From assembly GCA_023395675.1 (NCBI GenBank), contig JAEWYL010000319.1:1-10712 (forward strand): a stretch of DNA of 10,712 bases, read 5' to 3'. Position 1 is the stretch's first letter. Every line of letters begins with the position of its first letter. The DNA comes from Chloroflexota bacterium. Its GTDB lineage: Bacteria > Chloroflexota > Anaerolineae > Anaerolineales > UBA4823. A program made the position numbers and the translations under genes. Under the pieces are notes generated by a model. That model was not told the origin of the DNA. It was given only the letters and a program-made list of their open reading frames with translations, and made no database searches. Of the stretch, positions 1 to 5,461 are shown one piece after another.

Positions 1-771
1 GCCATGGAGGCCGGGCTGGGCGGCGCCCTCTCCCTGGGCAAGCTGCTGCTGATCCCCCCGGACCGCAAGACCGCCCTGCGCGGGCGCTGCACCCTCGCCA
101 AGCGGGCCGTCGCTTCAGACCCGCTGCCCCTCCAGGAAATTAAAGCGATCGGGAAAAAGTTGGGCGGCACCGTGAACGACGTCCTGCTCAGCACGGTCAC
201 GGCCGGCTTCCGCGCCTACCTGCTCGAACGCGGGGAGAACCTGCAGGACGCCAGCATCCGCGCCCTGGTACCGGTCTATATCCGCAATGGGAAAGAGGCG
301 GCCGAACCCTGCGCCGGGAACGGCTTCGGCCTGGTGTACCTGGACCTGCCGGTCGGGATCGAGGACAGCGTGGAGCGCCTGAAAAAAGTGCATTCCAGTA
401 TGCTGACCATCAAGCGCTCGCCCGAGGCGGCCGTCGCCTACGGCATCCTCTACGGCCTGGGCCAGGTCCCCACCCCAATGAGCCGGCCCATCGTCGGCCT
501 GTTCGGGCTCAAAGGCACCGCGGTGATCACCAACGTCCCCGGGCCAAAGGAAACGCTCTATTTCGCCGGCGCGCCGATCCGGCGCCTGATGTTCTGGGTG
601 CCGCAGCCTGCCGGGCTGGCGGTGGGGGTGAGCATCATCAGCTACGCGGGCCAGGTGACGCTCGGGCTGGCCTGCGACGCCTCCGTCATCCCCGACCCCG
701 AGCGCATTCTGCAGGCCTCGCAGGCGGATTACGAGGAGATGCGCGCCCTGGCTGCTCAGGCTGCGGATTGA
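1..771 (+). CDS. WS/DGAT-like acyltransferase, C-terminal part (5' end outside window)
   Basis: This matches the C-terminal half of the bacterial wax ester synthase/acyl-CoA:diacylglycerol acyltransferase family, which esterifies acyl-CoA to long-chain alcohols or diacylglycerol for neutral-lipid storage at the inner membrane. Family-typical stretches in the visible 256 residues are GGTVNDVLL (about residue 54), DLPVGIEDSVERLKKVH (about 115), ITNVPGP (about 176) and a late SYAGQVTLGLACD segment. The frame is open from base 1. Family members are usually about 450-500 residues, and the N-terminal HHxxxDG catalytic motif is not visible, so the gene almost certainly begins upstream and the ATG at base 4 is internal. 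Whether the missing part keeps the catalytic histidines is unknown. The gene converges on the small - strand gene, with a hairpin 20 bp after the stop. Some family members are not storage enzymes, so the substrate is open. Confidence 0.85.
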   Translation, partial: AMEAGLGGALSLGKLLLIPPDRKTALRGRCTLAKRAVASDPLPLQEIKAIGKKLGGTVNDVLLSTVTAGFRAYLLERGENLQDASIRALVPVYIRNGKEAAEPCAGNGFGLVYLDLPVGIEDSVERLKKVHSSMLTIKRSPEAAVAYGILYGLGQVPTPMSRPIVGLFGLKGTAVITNVPGPKETLYFAGAPIRRLMFWVPQPAGLAVGVSIISYAGQVTLGLACDASVIPDPERILQASQADYEEMRALAAQAAD

Positions 772-790
772 CGGCGGCTGGCGATATCAA

Positions 791-847
791 AAAAGCAAGA
801 GCGAAGCCGTCCGGCACAGAATACCGGACGGCTTCGCTCTTGCTTTT
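791..847. terminator. Bidirectional hairpin terminator between convergent genes
   Basis: A perfect 24-bp inverted repeat (791-814 with 824-847) encloses a 9-nt loop. The stem is flanked by an A-run on the left and a T-run on the right, so either strand reads as a GC-rich stem followed by U residues. The U-run is longer on the - strand. It lies 20 bp after the acyltransferase stop and about 100 bp beyond the stop of the - strand gene at 950, so it can end transcription from both sides. Confidence 0.85.
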
Positions 848-882
848 GGATCCCTCTTCCCTGTGGAAAAGGGGTAGGGCAG

Positions 883-921
883 AAGACGGTCAAACCGCCC
901 TGAGGGCGGCCCAACCGTCTT
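883..921 (-). terminator. Hairpin downstream of the small - strand gene
   Basis: An 8-bp outer stem (883-890 with 914-921) and a 6-bp GC-rich inner stem (895-900 with 904-909) are separated by a symmetric 4-nt internal loop. It starts 28 bp after the stop of the 950-1276 gene. The following U-run is short on either strand, so it is probably a weak terminator or a 3'-end protecting hairpin backed up by the stronger one at 791-847. Confidence 0.5.
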
Positions 922-949
922 TCGATGCAGCTTGCGGCGGCGCCAGTGG

Positions 950-1276
950 CTAGGCGACGCTCAGCGCGCTCCCGCTCACCACGGTCTTCTCAACCGGGAC
1001 GGCAGACTCTTGCTGTTCTTCCTCTTTACAGGGGTTTTCGATGGTCTTTTCCTGGTTGACGCTTGCCTGCTCTTCCTGGTTGCTCAGGCGGTGGAATTCC
1101 GCCGCCATGCGCACGCCCAGGCTGAGGTTGCCGTTCCCGAGCTGTGAAAGATATTCAACTACGTTCGGCGGAAGCGATACAGTTTTGTCCAGCACGAACT
1201 TGCCGGCGCCCGCCTTCTTGCCGTCCAGCCTGCGACGCCCGGCGCCTGGTCGTGATCCGCCATGTTTGTTTGCCAT
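950..1276 (-). CDS. Small putative ribbon-helix-helix-like DNA-binding protein
   Basis: This is a 108-residue protein. Residues 5-15 (HGGSRPGAGRR) form the basic, glycine-rich N-terminus often seen on small phage or plasmid proteins and other DNA-binding proteins. Residues 31-58 (TVSLPPNVVEYLSQLGNGNLSLGVR) look like a short beta strand followed by two helices, as in ribbon-helix-helix repressors or related antitoxins. The tail from about 66 is rich in Glu, Gln and Ser and is probably disordered. ATG at 1276 is supported by an AAGGGAAGGG purine tract just upstream. The gene stands alone: no toxin-like partner is adjacent, since the next gene on the same strand ends at 1723 behind two terminators. 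It has its own promoter with an overlapping dyad. I do not recognise a named family, so DNA binding is inferred from sequence style. An uncharacterised conserved protein is the alternative. Confidence 0.6.
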   Translation of the reverse strand: MANKHGGSRPGAGRRRLDGKKAGAGKFVLDKTVSLPPNVVEYLSQLGNGNLSLGVRMAAEFHRLSNQEEQASVNQEKTIENPCKEEEQQESAVPVEKTVVSGSALSVA

Positions 1277-1417
1277 GTTCCCTTCCCTTTGCCGCTTTGG
1301 AGCCAGAATCCTGCGACTGTCTTGAATGATCCTTGGGGATTCTATGAAAGAAACGCAGATTCAGCGCTTCTGTTACCGCTGCAACCGAGAAACACAAAAA
1401 AGGTGGTTTCTTAACTT

Positions 1418-1444
1418 GGATAACCTGCTAGAAGCGAGTTATCC
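1418..1444. promoter_or_regulatory. Dyad overlapping the predicted transcription start (candidate operator)
   Basis: GGATAAC (1418-1424) and GTTATCC (1438-1444) are perfect inverted 7-mers separated by 13 bp. The half nearest the promoter covers the first bases after the -10 box and the expected start site near 1439. That is the classic position for a repressor to block polymerase. The product of the adjacent gene is a plausible autoregulator, but this is inferred. Confidence 0.5.
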
Positions 1445-1445
1445 C

Positions 1446-1474
1446 ATTATAGGTAAACTGAAAGAGTGAGTCAA
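1446..1474 (-). promoter_or_regulatory. Sigma70-type promoter for the small DNA-binding gene
   Basis: On the - strand, TTGACT (1469-1474) and TATAAT (1446-1451) are separated by exactly 17 bp, so 11 of 12 consensus bases match. The predicted start near 1439 gives a leader of about 160 nt before ATG at 1276. It is the best-formed promoter in the window. The region 1277-1602 holds no gene apart from this promoter and its dyad. Confidence 0.75.
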
Positions 1475-1602
1475 GGAAAATGAAGCGATGATATCTTATA
1501 AAATCAAAAGAATTCTCTAATAATTTCCCCCCGGGTGCGTTCAGGCAGCATTTTCACCCACTGCGGTGGTTCACCCTGCCCCTCCATGGGTAATAAAAAA
1601 GA

Positions 1603-1650
1603 GATATGGGTGAGTTTTCGGCACTTTGTGTCGAAAAACTCACCCATATC
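1603..1650 (-). terminator. Second of two tandem terminators after etfA
   Basis: A perfect 16-bp stem (1603-1618 with 1635-1650) continues, after one bulged A at 1634, into six more pairs (one a G-U) closed by a 3-nt loop. On the - strand the stem is followed by TCTTTTTTATTA, a good U-run. It lies 26 bp beyond the first terminator and probably insulates the downstream DNA-binding gene from the etf operon. Confidence 0.75.
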
Positions 1651-1675
1651 ACGGATTTCCCTCTTTCGATAAAAC

Positions 1676-1713
1676 AAAAAGCGGTCCGGGTTTTGCCGCC
1701 CGGACCGCTTTTT
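1676..1713. terminator. Intrinsic terminator immediately after etfA
   Basis: A perfect 15-bp inverted repeat (1676-1690 with 1699-1713) has ten GC-rich pairs, A5/T5 outer ends and an 8-nt loop. It starts 9 bp after the etfA stop. Read on the - strand, the stem ends in TTTTTGTTTT, a strong U-run. The symmetric flanks make it potentially bidirectional. Confidence 0.9.
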
Positions 1714-1722
1714 GCTGCGCCT

Positions 1723-2772
1723 CTACTTGCCCCGGCGCTGGCGGAAGGCTTCCGTCAGCGCGGGCAGGATCTGGTACAGGTCGCCCACCACCCCGAAGCG
1801 GGCCATCTTGAAGATCGGCGCTTCCGGGTCTTTGTTAATCGCCACAATCATTTTACTGCTGCGCATCCCGGCCTGGTGCTGGATGGCGCCGGAGATGCCG
1901 CAGGCGATATACAGGTCGGGGGAGACCACTTTCCCCGTCTGGCCTACCTGGTGCTCGTAGGGGATATAACCGGCGTCCACCGCCGCCCGGCTGGCGCCCA
2001 CCGCGCCCCCCAGCACGGAGGCCAGCTCGGAGACCAGCTTGAACCCCTGCTGCGCCCGCCAGATCTCGGCCTGTTTTTCATCCATACCGCCGGGCGGCGT
2101 CAGCGAGGGGTTGTTCGAGACCCCGCGCCCGCCCGAGACGATCACCCCCGCGTCCGTCAGGCTCACCCCGCCGCTGGCTTCTACCGTTTCGAGCACCCGC
2201 GTTTTAATGGCCTCCTCGCTCAAGGCCGGCTCCAGGCGCACCGCCTCGCCGCTGCGGGAGGGGTCGGCCTCCGGTTTGGAGAATGCCCGCACGCGGGTGG
2301 TGATCACCTGGGGCTTCGCCGTGGAGCGCGTCTTCGCCAGCAGCTTCCCGGCGTAAACCGGGCGGGTGGCGACCAGCTGGCCATCCTCCACTTCCAGGGC
2401 GGTCACGTCCGGCATCACGCCCCCGCCCAGGTCGAAAGCGCTCATCGCGGCCAGTTCTCGCCCGCGGCTGGTGGTCGGGAAAACCAGCACTTCCGGCGCC
2501 CCTTCCCGGGCCTGTTTCACGAACAGCTCGGCGTAGGCCTCAGCCCGGTAATCGTTCAGGCTGGGGTCATCGGCATAGAATACCTCCGCCGCGCCGTACT
2601 GGAACGCCTGGGCGGCGGTTTCCTGCGAGCCCGGGCCAAAGGACAGGACGGTCACCCCGCCCCCCAGCTTCTGCGCCAGTTCCAGGCCGGCTCCCAGGGC
2701 TTCCCAGGATGCGGGGTTCGCGTTCCCTTTGAATTGATCCACGTACACCCAAACTTTATTGTCTCCCATCAT
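1723..2772 (-). CDS. etfA: Electron transfer flavoprotein subunit alpha
   Basis: EtfA carries the FAD of the heterodimeric electron transfer flavoprotein, which accepts electrons from acyl-CoA dehydrogenases in the cytoplasm. The protein is 349 residues. The N-terminal alpha/beta domain is followed by the FAD domain: GGRG (214-217), GASRAAVDAGYIP (259-271), QTGKVVSPDLYIACGISGAI (278-297) and AINKDPEAPIF (311-321), the family signature. Compared with typical EtfA, an insert of roughly 20-25 residues (about 219-243, NNPSLTPPGGMDEKQAEIW) follows GGRG. Two ATGs stand in tandem. GGGAGG at 2775-2780 is 5 nt from the second (2769) and only 2 nt from the first (2772), so the true protein may be one residue shorter. 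It lies 54 bp after etfB in the same operon and is closed by two terminators. Assignment is firm; whether this ETF is classical or electron-bifurcating is not settled. Confidence 0.96.
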   Translation of the reverse strand: MMGDNKVWVYVDQFKGNANPASWEALGAGLELAQKLGGGVTVLSFGPGSQETAAQAFQYGAAEVFYADDPSLNDYRAEAYAELFVKQAREGAPEVLVFPTTSRGRELAAMSAFDLGGGVMPDVTALEVEDGQLVATRPVYAGKLLAKTRSTAKPQVITTRVRAFSKPEADPSRSGEAVRLEPALSEEAIKTRVLETVEASGGVSLTDAGVIVSGGRGVSNNPSLTPPGGMDEKQAEIWRAQQGFKLVSELASVLGGAVGASRAAVDAGYIPYEHQVGQTGKVVSPDLYIACGISGAIQHQAGMRSSKMIVAINKDPEAPIFKMARFGVVGDLYQILPALTEAFRQRRGK

Positions 2773-2826
2773 TGCCTCCCATTCGCCTCATCCGGCTGCA
2801 GTGAGAACGCCTGTGGTCAGGCGCGC

Positions 2827-3606
2827 TCACAGCACCCCCTCGCCCAGGATTTTATCGGCCAGTGTTTCGGCGATCTCCTGCGGTGAACTGCCGCCGATCA
2901 TCTCGGTCTTGACCTCGCGGGCCGGAGGGTTCATCACCTCGGGCCAGCGCACGGCGGTCTCCGGCGCAGGGAGGCCCAGGTCGGCCAGCGACCAGACCGG
3001 GATATTTGCCTTCGAGGCTTTGCGGATGCCCATAAAGGAGGGGTAGCGCGGCTCTCCAATATCCTTCACCACGCTGATCACCACCGGCAGCTTACCTTCC
3101 ACCACCTGCCGGCCCTCTTCGACCGACCGCTCCACGCAGATCGTCCCGCCTCCAGAATCCACCGAGCGGACGACGGACACCAGGCTCAGGGCGGGCCAGC
3201 CCAGGGCGCGGGCGGTCTGCGGCGCGGTGACGCCCATATCGCCGTCCACCGCCTGGCGGCCAAAAAAGGCAGCCTGCACCTCCCCGATTTTCTCGATCGC
3301 CGCCGCCAGGACCTTCGCCACCGCCTGGCTGTCGGCGCCGGCAAGCGCCGGGTCCGAGATCAGGACGGCCTCGCTGGCCCCCATCGCCAGGGCGTGCTTG
3401 AGGGCCTCTTTGGCGCTCTCATCCCCCACGCTCACCGCCACCACGTCCCCACCGGTCTCCTCTTTCTGCAGCAGGGCGGCCTCCACCGCATACTCGTCCC
3501 AGGGGTTGATCACCAGCGGCGCCTCTCCCCAGGAGACCTTCCCGTTATCCGCCGTGACCCGCGCGGCGGTATCGGGCACTTGCTTGATACATACTACACT
3601 TTTCAA
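2827..3606 (-). CDS. etfB: Electron transfer flavoprotein subunit beta
   Basis: EtfB pairs with EtfA, binds AMP or a second flavin, and docks with acyl-CoA dehydrogenases. The 259-residue protein shows NPWDEYAVEAAL (34-45), FFGRQAVDGDMGVTAPQTA (114-132) and LPVVISVVKDIGEPRYPS (173-190), followed by FMGIRKASKANIP, which corresponds to the partner-recognition loop region. The start is TTG, not ATG: AAGGAGGA at 3611-3618 sits 4 nt before TTG at 3606, and the protein begins MKSVVCIKQVPDT as expected for the family. Length is normal. It is upstream of and co-oriented with etfA and downstream of an acyl-CoA dehydrogenase on the same strand, so all three probably act in acyl-CoA oxidation. The GRQAVDGD segment partly resembles bifurcating EtfB proteins (see findings). 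Confidence 0.96.
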   Translation of the reverse strand: MKSVVCIKQVPDTAARVTADNGKVSWGEAPLVINPWDEYAVEAALLQKEETGGDVVAVSVGDESAKEALKHALAMGASEAVLISDPALAGADSQAVAKVLAAAIEKIGEVQAAFFGRQAVDGDMGVTAPQTARALGWPALSLVSVVRSVDSGGGTICVERSVEEGRQVVEGKLPVVISVVKDIGEPRYPSFMGIRKASKANIPVWSLADLGLPAPETAVRWPEVMNPPAREVKTEMIGGSSPQEIAETLADKILGEGVL

Positions 3607-3610
3607 GGTG

Positions 3611-3618
3611 TCCTCCTT
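3611..3618 (-). promoter_or_regulatory. Shine-Dalgarno site fixing the TTG start of etfB
   Basis: AAGGAGGA is a near-ideal ribosome binding site 4 nt before the TTG codon at 3606. It decides this start over any in-frame ATG. The acyl-CoA dehydrogenase uses the same site with the same spacing. Confidence 0.9.
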
Positions 3619-3709
3619 ATGATTTGTGGAAGGAATTGGTTTGAATTTTGTCCGCAGTTAAGCTGGCCCGGGTAATGGATCTTCCCCTGCGCGTTTTTTC
3701 TCCCCTCGC

Positions 3710-3738
3710 GATATATCCCCTGGTACCTGGCCGGTAAA
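3710..3738 (-). promoter_or_regulatory. Possible etfBA promoter
   Basis: On the - strand, TTTACC (3733-3738) and TATATC (3710-3715) are 17 bp apart, each matching 4 of 6 consensus bases. The site lies about 100 bp before etfB and just after the hairpin at 3749-3797. A second TATAAT at 3830-3835 lacks a -35 partner but is an alternative. The etf genes may also be read from the upstream dehydrogenase promoter. Confidence 0.3.
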
Positions 3739-3748
3739 AATACCATGC

Positions 3749-3797
3749 TGTTGTATGGGGCGCCCTGGCCTGTGCCAGGCCGGCGCCCCATACAACA
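3749..3797 (-). terminator. Long hairpin between acyl-CoA dehydrogenase and etfB
   Basis: A perfect 16-bp stem (3749-3764 with 3782-3797) encloses an inner inverted repeat CCTGGC/GCCAGG (3764-3769 with 3774-3779, sharing base 3764). The - strand has only a T5 tract about 8 nt beyond the stem, so termination may be partial. That would allow some read-through from the dehydrogenase gene into etfBA. It could instead be a structured leader if the etf promoter is upstream of it. Confidence 0.55.
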
Positions 3798-3862
3798 ACA
3801 GTATCAATTTCGGAAAGGTGCCTGGGAAAATTATAACTTAACAGGCCCTGAAAGGCTAGGTT

Positions 3863-3882
3863 CCTACCGTCCGGTCGGTAGG
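3863..3882. promoter_or_regulatory. 20-bp GC-rich palindrome, candidate TetR-type operator
   Basis: The sequence CCTACCG-T-CCGG-T-CGGTAGG is a dyad in which 18 of 20 positions are symmetric; only the two bases flanking the central CCGG break it. Palindromes of this ACCGNCCGGNCGGT type are typical of TetR-family operators, a family that often controls fatty-acid degradation genes. It sits 19 bp after the dehydrogenase stop and 257 bp before etfB, 28 bp upstream of a TATAAT at 3830-3835. No TetR gene lies in the window, so the role is inferred. An RNA hairpin of 7 bp is the simpler alternative. Confidence 0.4.
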
Positions 3883-3901
3883 GAGCGGGAGGAGCTTCCG
3901 C

Positions 3902-5116
3902 TTAGACCGGCTCCAGCCAGGCCTCGGGCGTGTACGCCGGCAGCTCGCAGCGCAGCTCCCCGTCCTGGCGGTAGCCGAGGGCGTAACCGGCCTGCATGAG
4001 CTGGTGGATCTCGCTGGTGCCCTCGTAGATCATGGCGCCCTTGGCGTTGCGCAGGTAGCGCTCCACGTCGTACTCGTCGCTGTAGCCGTAGGCGCCGTAC
4101 ACCTGCACCGCCTCCGCCGCGGCCTCGAAAGAGGCGTCGGTGGCGTACCACTTCGCCAGCGAGGTCTCGCGCGTGTTGCGCAGGCCCTGGTTCTTCATCC
4201 ACCCGGCGCGCAGGTAGAGCAGGCGCGCCGCCTCGTAAACCTGCACCATGCGGGCGATCTTCTGCTGCACGAGCTGGAACTTGCCGATCTCGCGCCCGAA
4301 GGCCTTCCGCACGCCGGCGTACTTCACGCTGGCCTCCATGCAGGCCCGGATCAGCCCGGTGGCGCCGGCCGCCACCGTGTAGCGCCCGTTATCGAGGCAG
4401 CTCATGGCGATCTTGAAGCCCTCGCCCTCCTCCCCGATACGGTTCTCGGCCGGGACGCGCGCCTCCTGGAAAGCCAGCCAGCCGGTCGAGCCGGCGCGCA
4501 CGCCCAGCTTGCCGTGAATATCCCCCCGGCTCACCCCGGGTGTGTCCAGCTCCACCACGAAAGCGGAGAGCGCCTCGTGCGGGTCGGCGTTTTCCGGCCC
4601 GGTGCGGGCGAAAACCAGGGCGTTGTCGGCCTTGGTCGCCAGCGAAATCCACATTTTTTCGCCGTTCAGGATATACTCGCCGCCCGAGCGCCGGGCGGTG
4701 CAGACCTGCGCGGCCACGTCCGAACCTGCCCCCGATTCAGTCAGTCCGAAGCAGGCGATCTTCTCGCCCCGCGCCTGGGGGACCAGAAAGCGCTCCTTCT
4801 GCTCCTCCGTCCCCCACTGCAGCAGCCCCAGGCTGTTCAGCCCCACGTGCACCGACATCACGACCCGCAGGGTGGTGTCCACCACCTCCAGCTCTTCACA
4901 GGCCAGGCCCAGGGCGATATAGTCCAGCCCCTGGCCTCCGTAGCGCACCGGCAGGCAGATGCCCAGGATCCCGAGAGCGCCCATCTTCTCCAGGATGCCC
5001 GGGGCCATCTCCTGCCGGCGGTCGAACTCCTTGATGGTGGGGGCCGCCTCTTTCTGGGCGAAATCCCGCACCAGCGCCTGCGCCATCCGGTGTTCGTCGC
5101 TGAGGCCGAAATCCAT
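3902..5116 (-). CDS. Acyl-CoA dehydrogenase
   Basis: This is a flavoprotein that oxidises an acyl-CoA to the trans-2-enoyl-CoA and passes electrons to ETF. The 404-residue protein has the N-terminal helical domain, GLTESGAGSDVAA (124-136, FAD/substrate signature), a central beta domain (about 120-235) and the C-terminal helical domain with RKAFGREIGKFQLVQ (270-284). QVYGAYGYSDEYDVERYLRN (338-357) precedes IYEGTSEIH. Glu365 in YEGT occupies the catalytic-base position of short- and medium-chain enzymes. The alternative position used by isovaleryl-CoA dehydrogenase (LDxER) is Gly here (LDNGR, about 241-245). About 30 residues after this motif extend past the usual end. ATG at 5116 is chosen over an upstream ATG at 5158 because AAGGAGGA (5121-5128) lies 4 nt before it and MDFGLSDEHR is a normal N-terminus. 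Chain-length preference cannot be read. The etfBA genes downstream are its likely electron acceptor. Confidence 0.95.
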   Translation of the reverse strand: MDFGLSDEHRMAQALVRDFAQKEAAPTIKEFDRRQEMAPGILEKMGALGILGICLPVRYGGQGLDYIALGLACEELEVVDTTLRVVMSVHVGLNSLGLLQWGTEEQKERFLVPQARGEKIACFGLTESGAGSDVAAQVCTARRSGGEYILNGEKMWISLATKADNALVFARTGPENADPHEALSAFVVELDTPGVSRGDIHGKLGVRAGSTGWLAFQEARVPAENRIGEEGEGFKIAMSCLDNGRYTVAAGATGLIRACMEASVKYAGVRKAFGREIGKFQLVQQKIARMVQVYEAARLLYLRAGWMKNQGLRNTRETSLAKWYATDASFEAAAEAVQVYGAYGYSDEYDVERYLRNAKGAMIYEGTSEIHQLMQAGYALGYRQDGELRCELPAYTPEAWLEPV

Positions 5117-5192
5117 ATTTTCCTCCTTGAACGTCAGTTCGGGATAACGAAATATCACCCTTTTCCTGCACTCAGGGTCCTTTAGATTCTAC

Positions 5193-5239
5193 AAGGGGGA
5201 AGGGTGTGTGCGGCCGGGCCGCACGCACCCTTCCCCCTT
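5193..5239 (+). terminator. 22-bp hairpin with + strand T-run in a divergent promoter region
   Basis: The stem pairs 5193-5214 with 5218-5239, 21 Watson-Crick pairs and one G-U, around a 3-nt loop, so the left half is nearly a perfect palindrome. CTTCTTTTTT follows on the + strand, giving the form of a strong + strand intrinsic terminator, yet no + strand gene precedes it. On the - strand it would lie in the dehydrogenase leader, with no U-run. Confidence 0.6.
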
Positions 5240-5273
5240 CTTTTTTCGACTGTTTATGCGCTCGATCATATTC

Positions 5274-5302
5274 ATTATAGCGATTAAAAAGCGGCCGGAC
5301 AA
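5274..5302 (-). promoter_or_regulatory. Probable promoter of the acyl-CoA dehydrogenase
   Basis: On the - strand, TTGTCC (5297-5302) and TATAAT (5274-5279) are 17 bp apart; the -10 is perfect and the -35 matches 4 of 6 bases. The start near 5267 would give a leader of about 150 nt that contains the hairpin at 5193-5239. A TAGAAT at 5186-5191 closer to the gene lacks a -35 box. Confidence 0.55.
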
Positions 5303-5447
5303 CCGCCGGAACGCCCCAGTTCAGGGTTTTCAGAAAGGCCCCAGGCAACGGCGCACGCTGCCAGCGCCTTGCACCTGCGATAACGCATTTGTGCTGCGCC
5401 CCACCCCCCCTGACGATACCGTAAACTCGCGCCGGGCAGGGCCGGGC

Positions 5448-5453
5448 TATAAT
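5448..5453 (+). promoter_or_regulatory. -10 box 8 nt before the lipoprotein ATG (leaderless start)
   Basis: A perfect TATAAT ends 8 nt before ATG at 5462, so transcription should start on or next to the initiation codon. There is no Shine-Dalgarno sequence in between and no clear -35 box. The 5303-5447 stretch upstream shows nothing else I can name. Confidence 0.6.
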
Positions 5454-5461
5454 CTCTATTA

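Noticed and set aside
1041..1325. A small + strand frame over the DNA-binding gene that could be a partner toxin
   Set aside because: It has no ribosome binding site or toxin motif and fully overlaps the - strand gene, so a toxin-antitoxin pair is not supported.
1500..1602. Short CACCC-type repeats (TTCACCCA and TTCACCC) that could be an iteron or CRISPR remnant
   Set aside because: There are only two imperfect copies with no regular spacing.
1606..2886. A 426-residue + strand open frame covering etfA
   Set aside because: It runs through two terminator stems and lies opposite a well-conserved EtfA.
4004..5185. A 393-residue + strand open frame opposite the acyl-CoA dehydrogenase
   Set aside because: Its composition is dominated by His, Leu, Ala and Gly, and it mirrors a clear dehydrogenase with a strong ribosome binding site. 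It is a GC-driven shadow.
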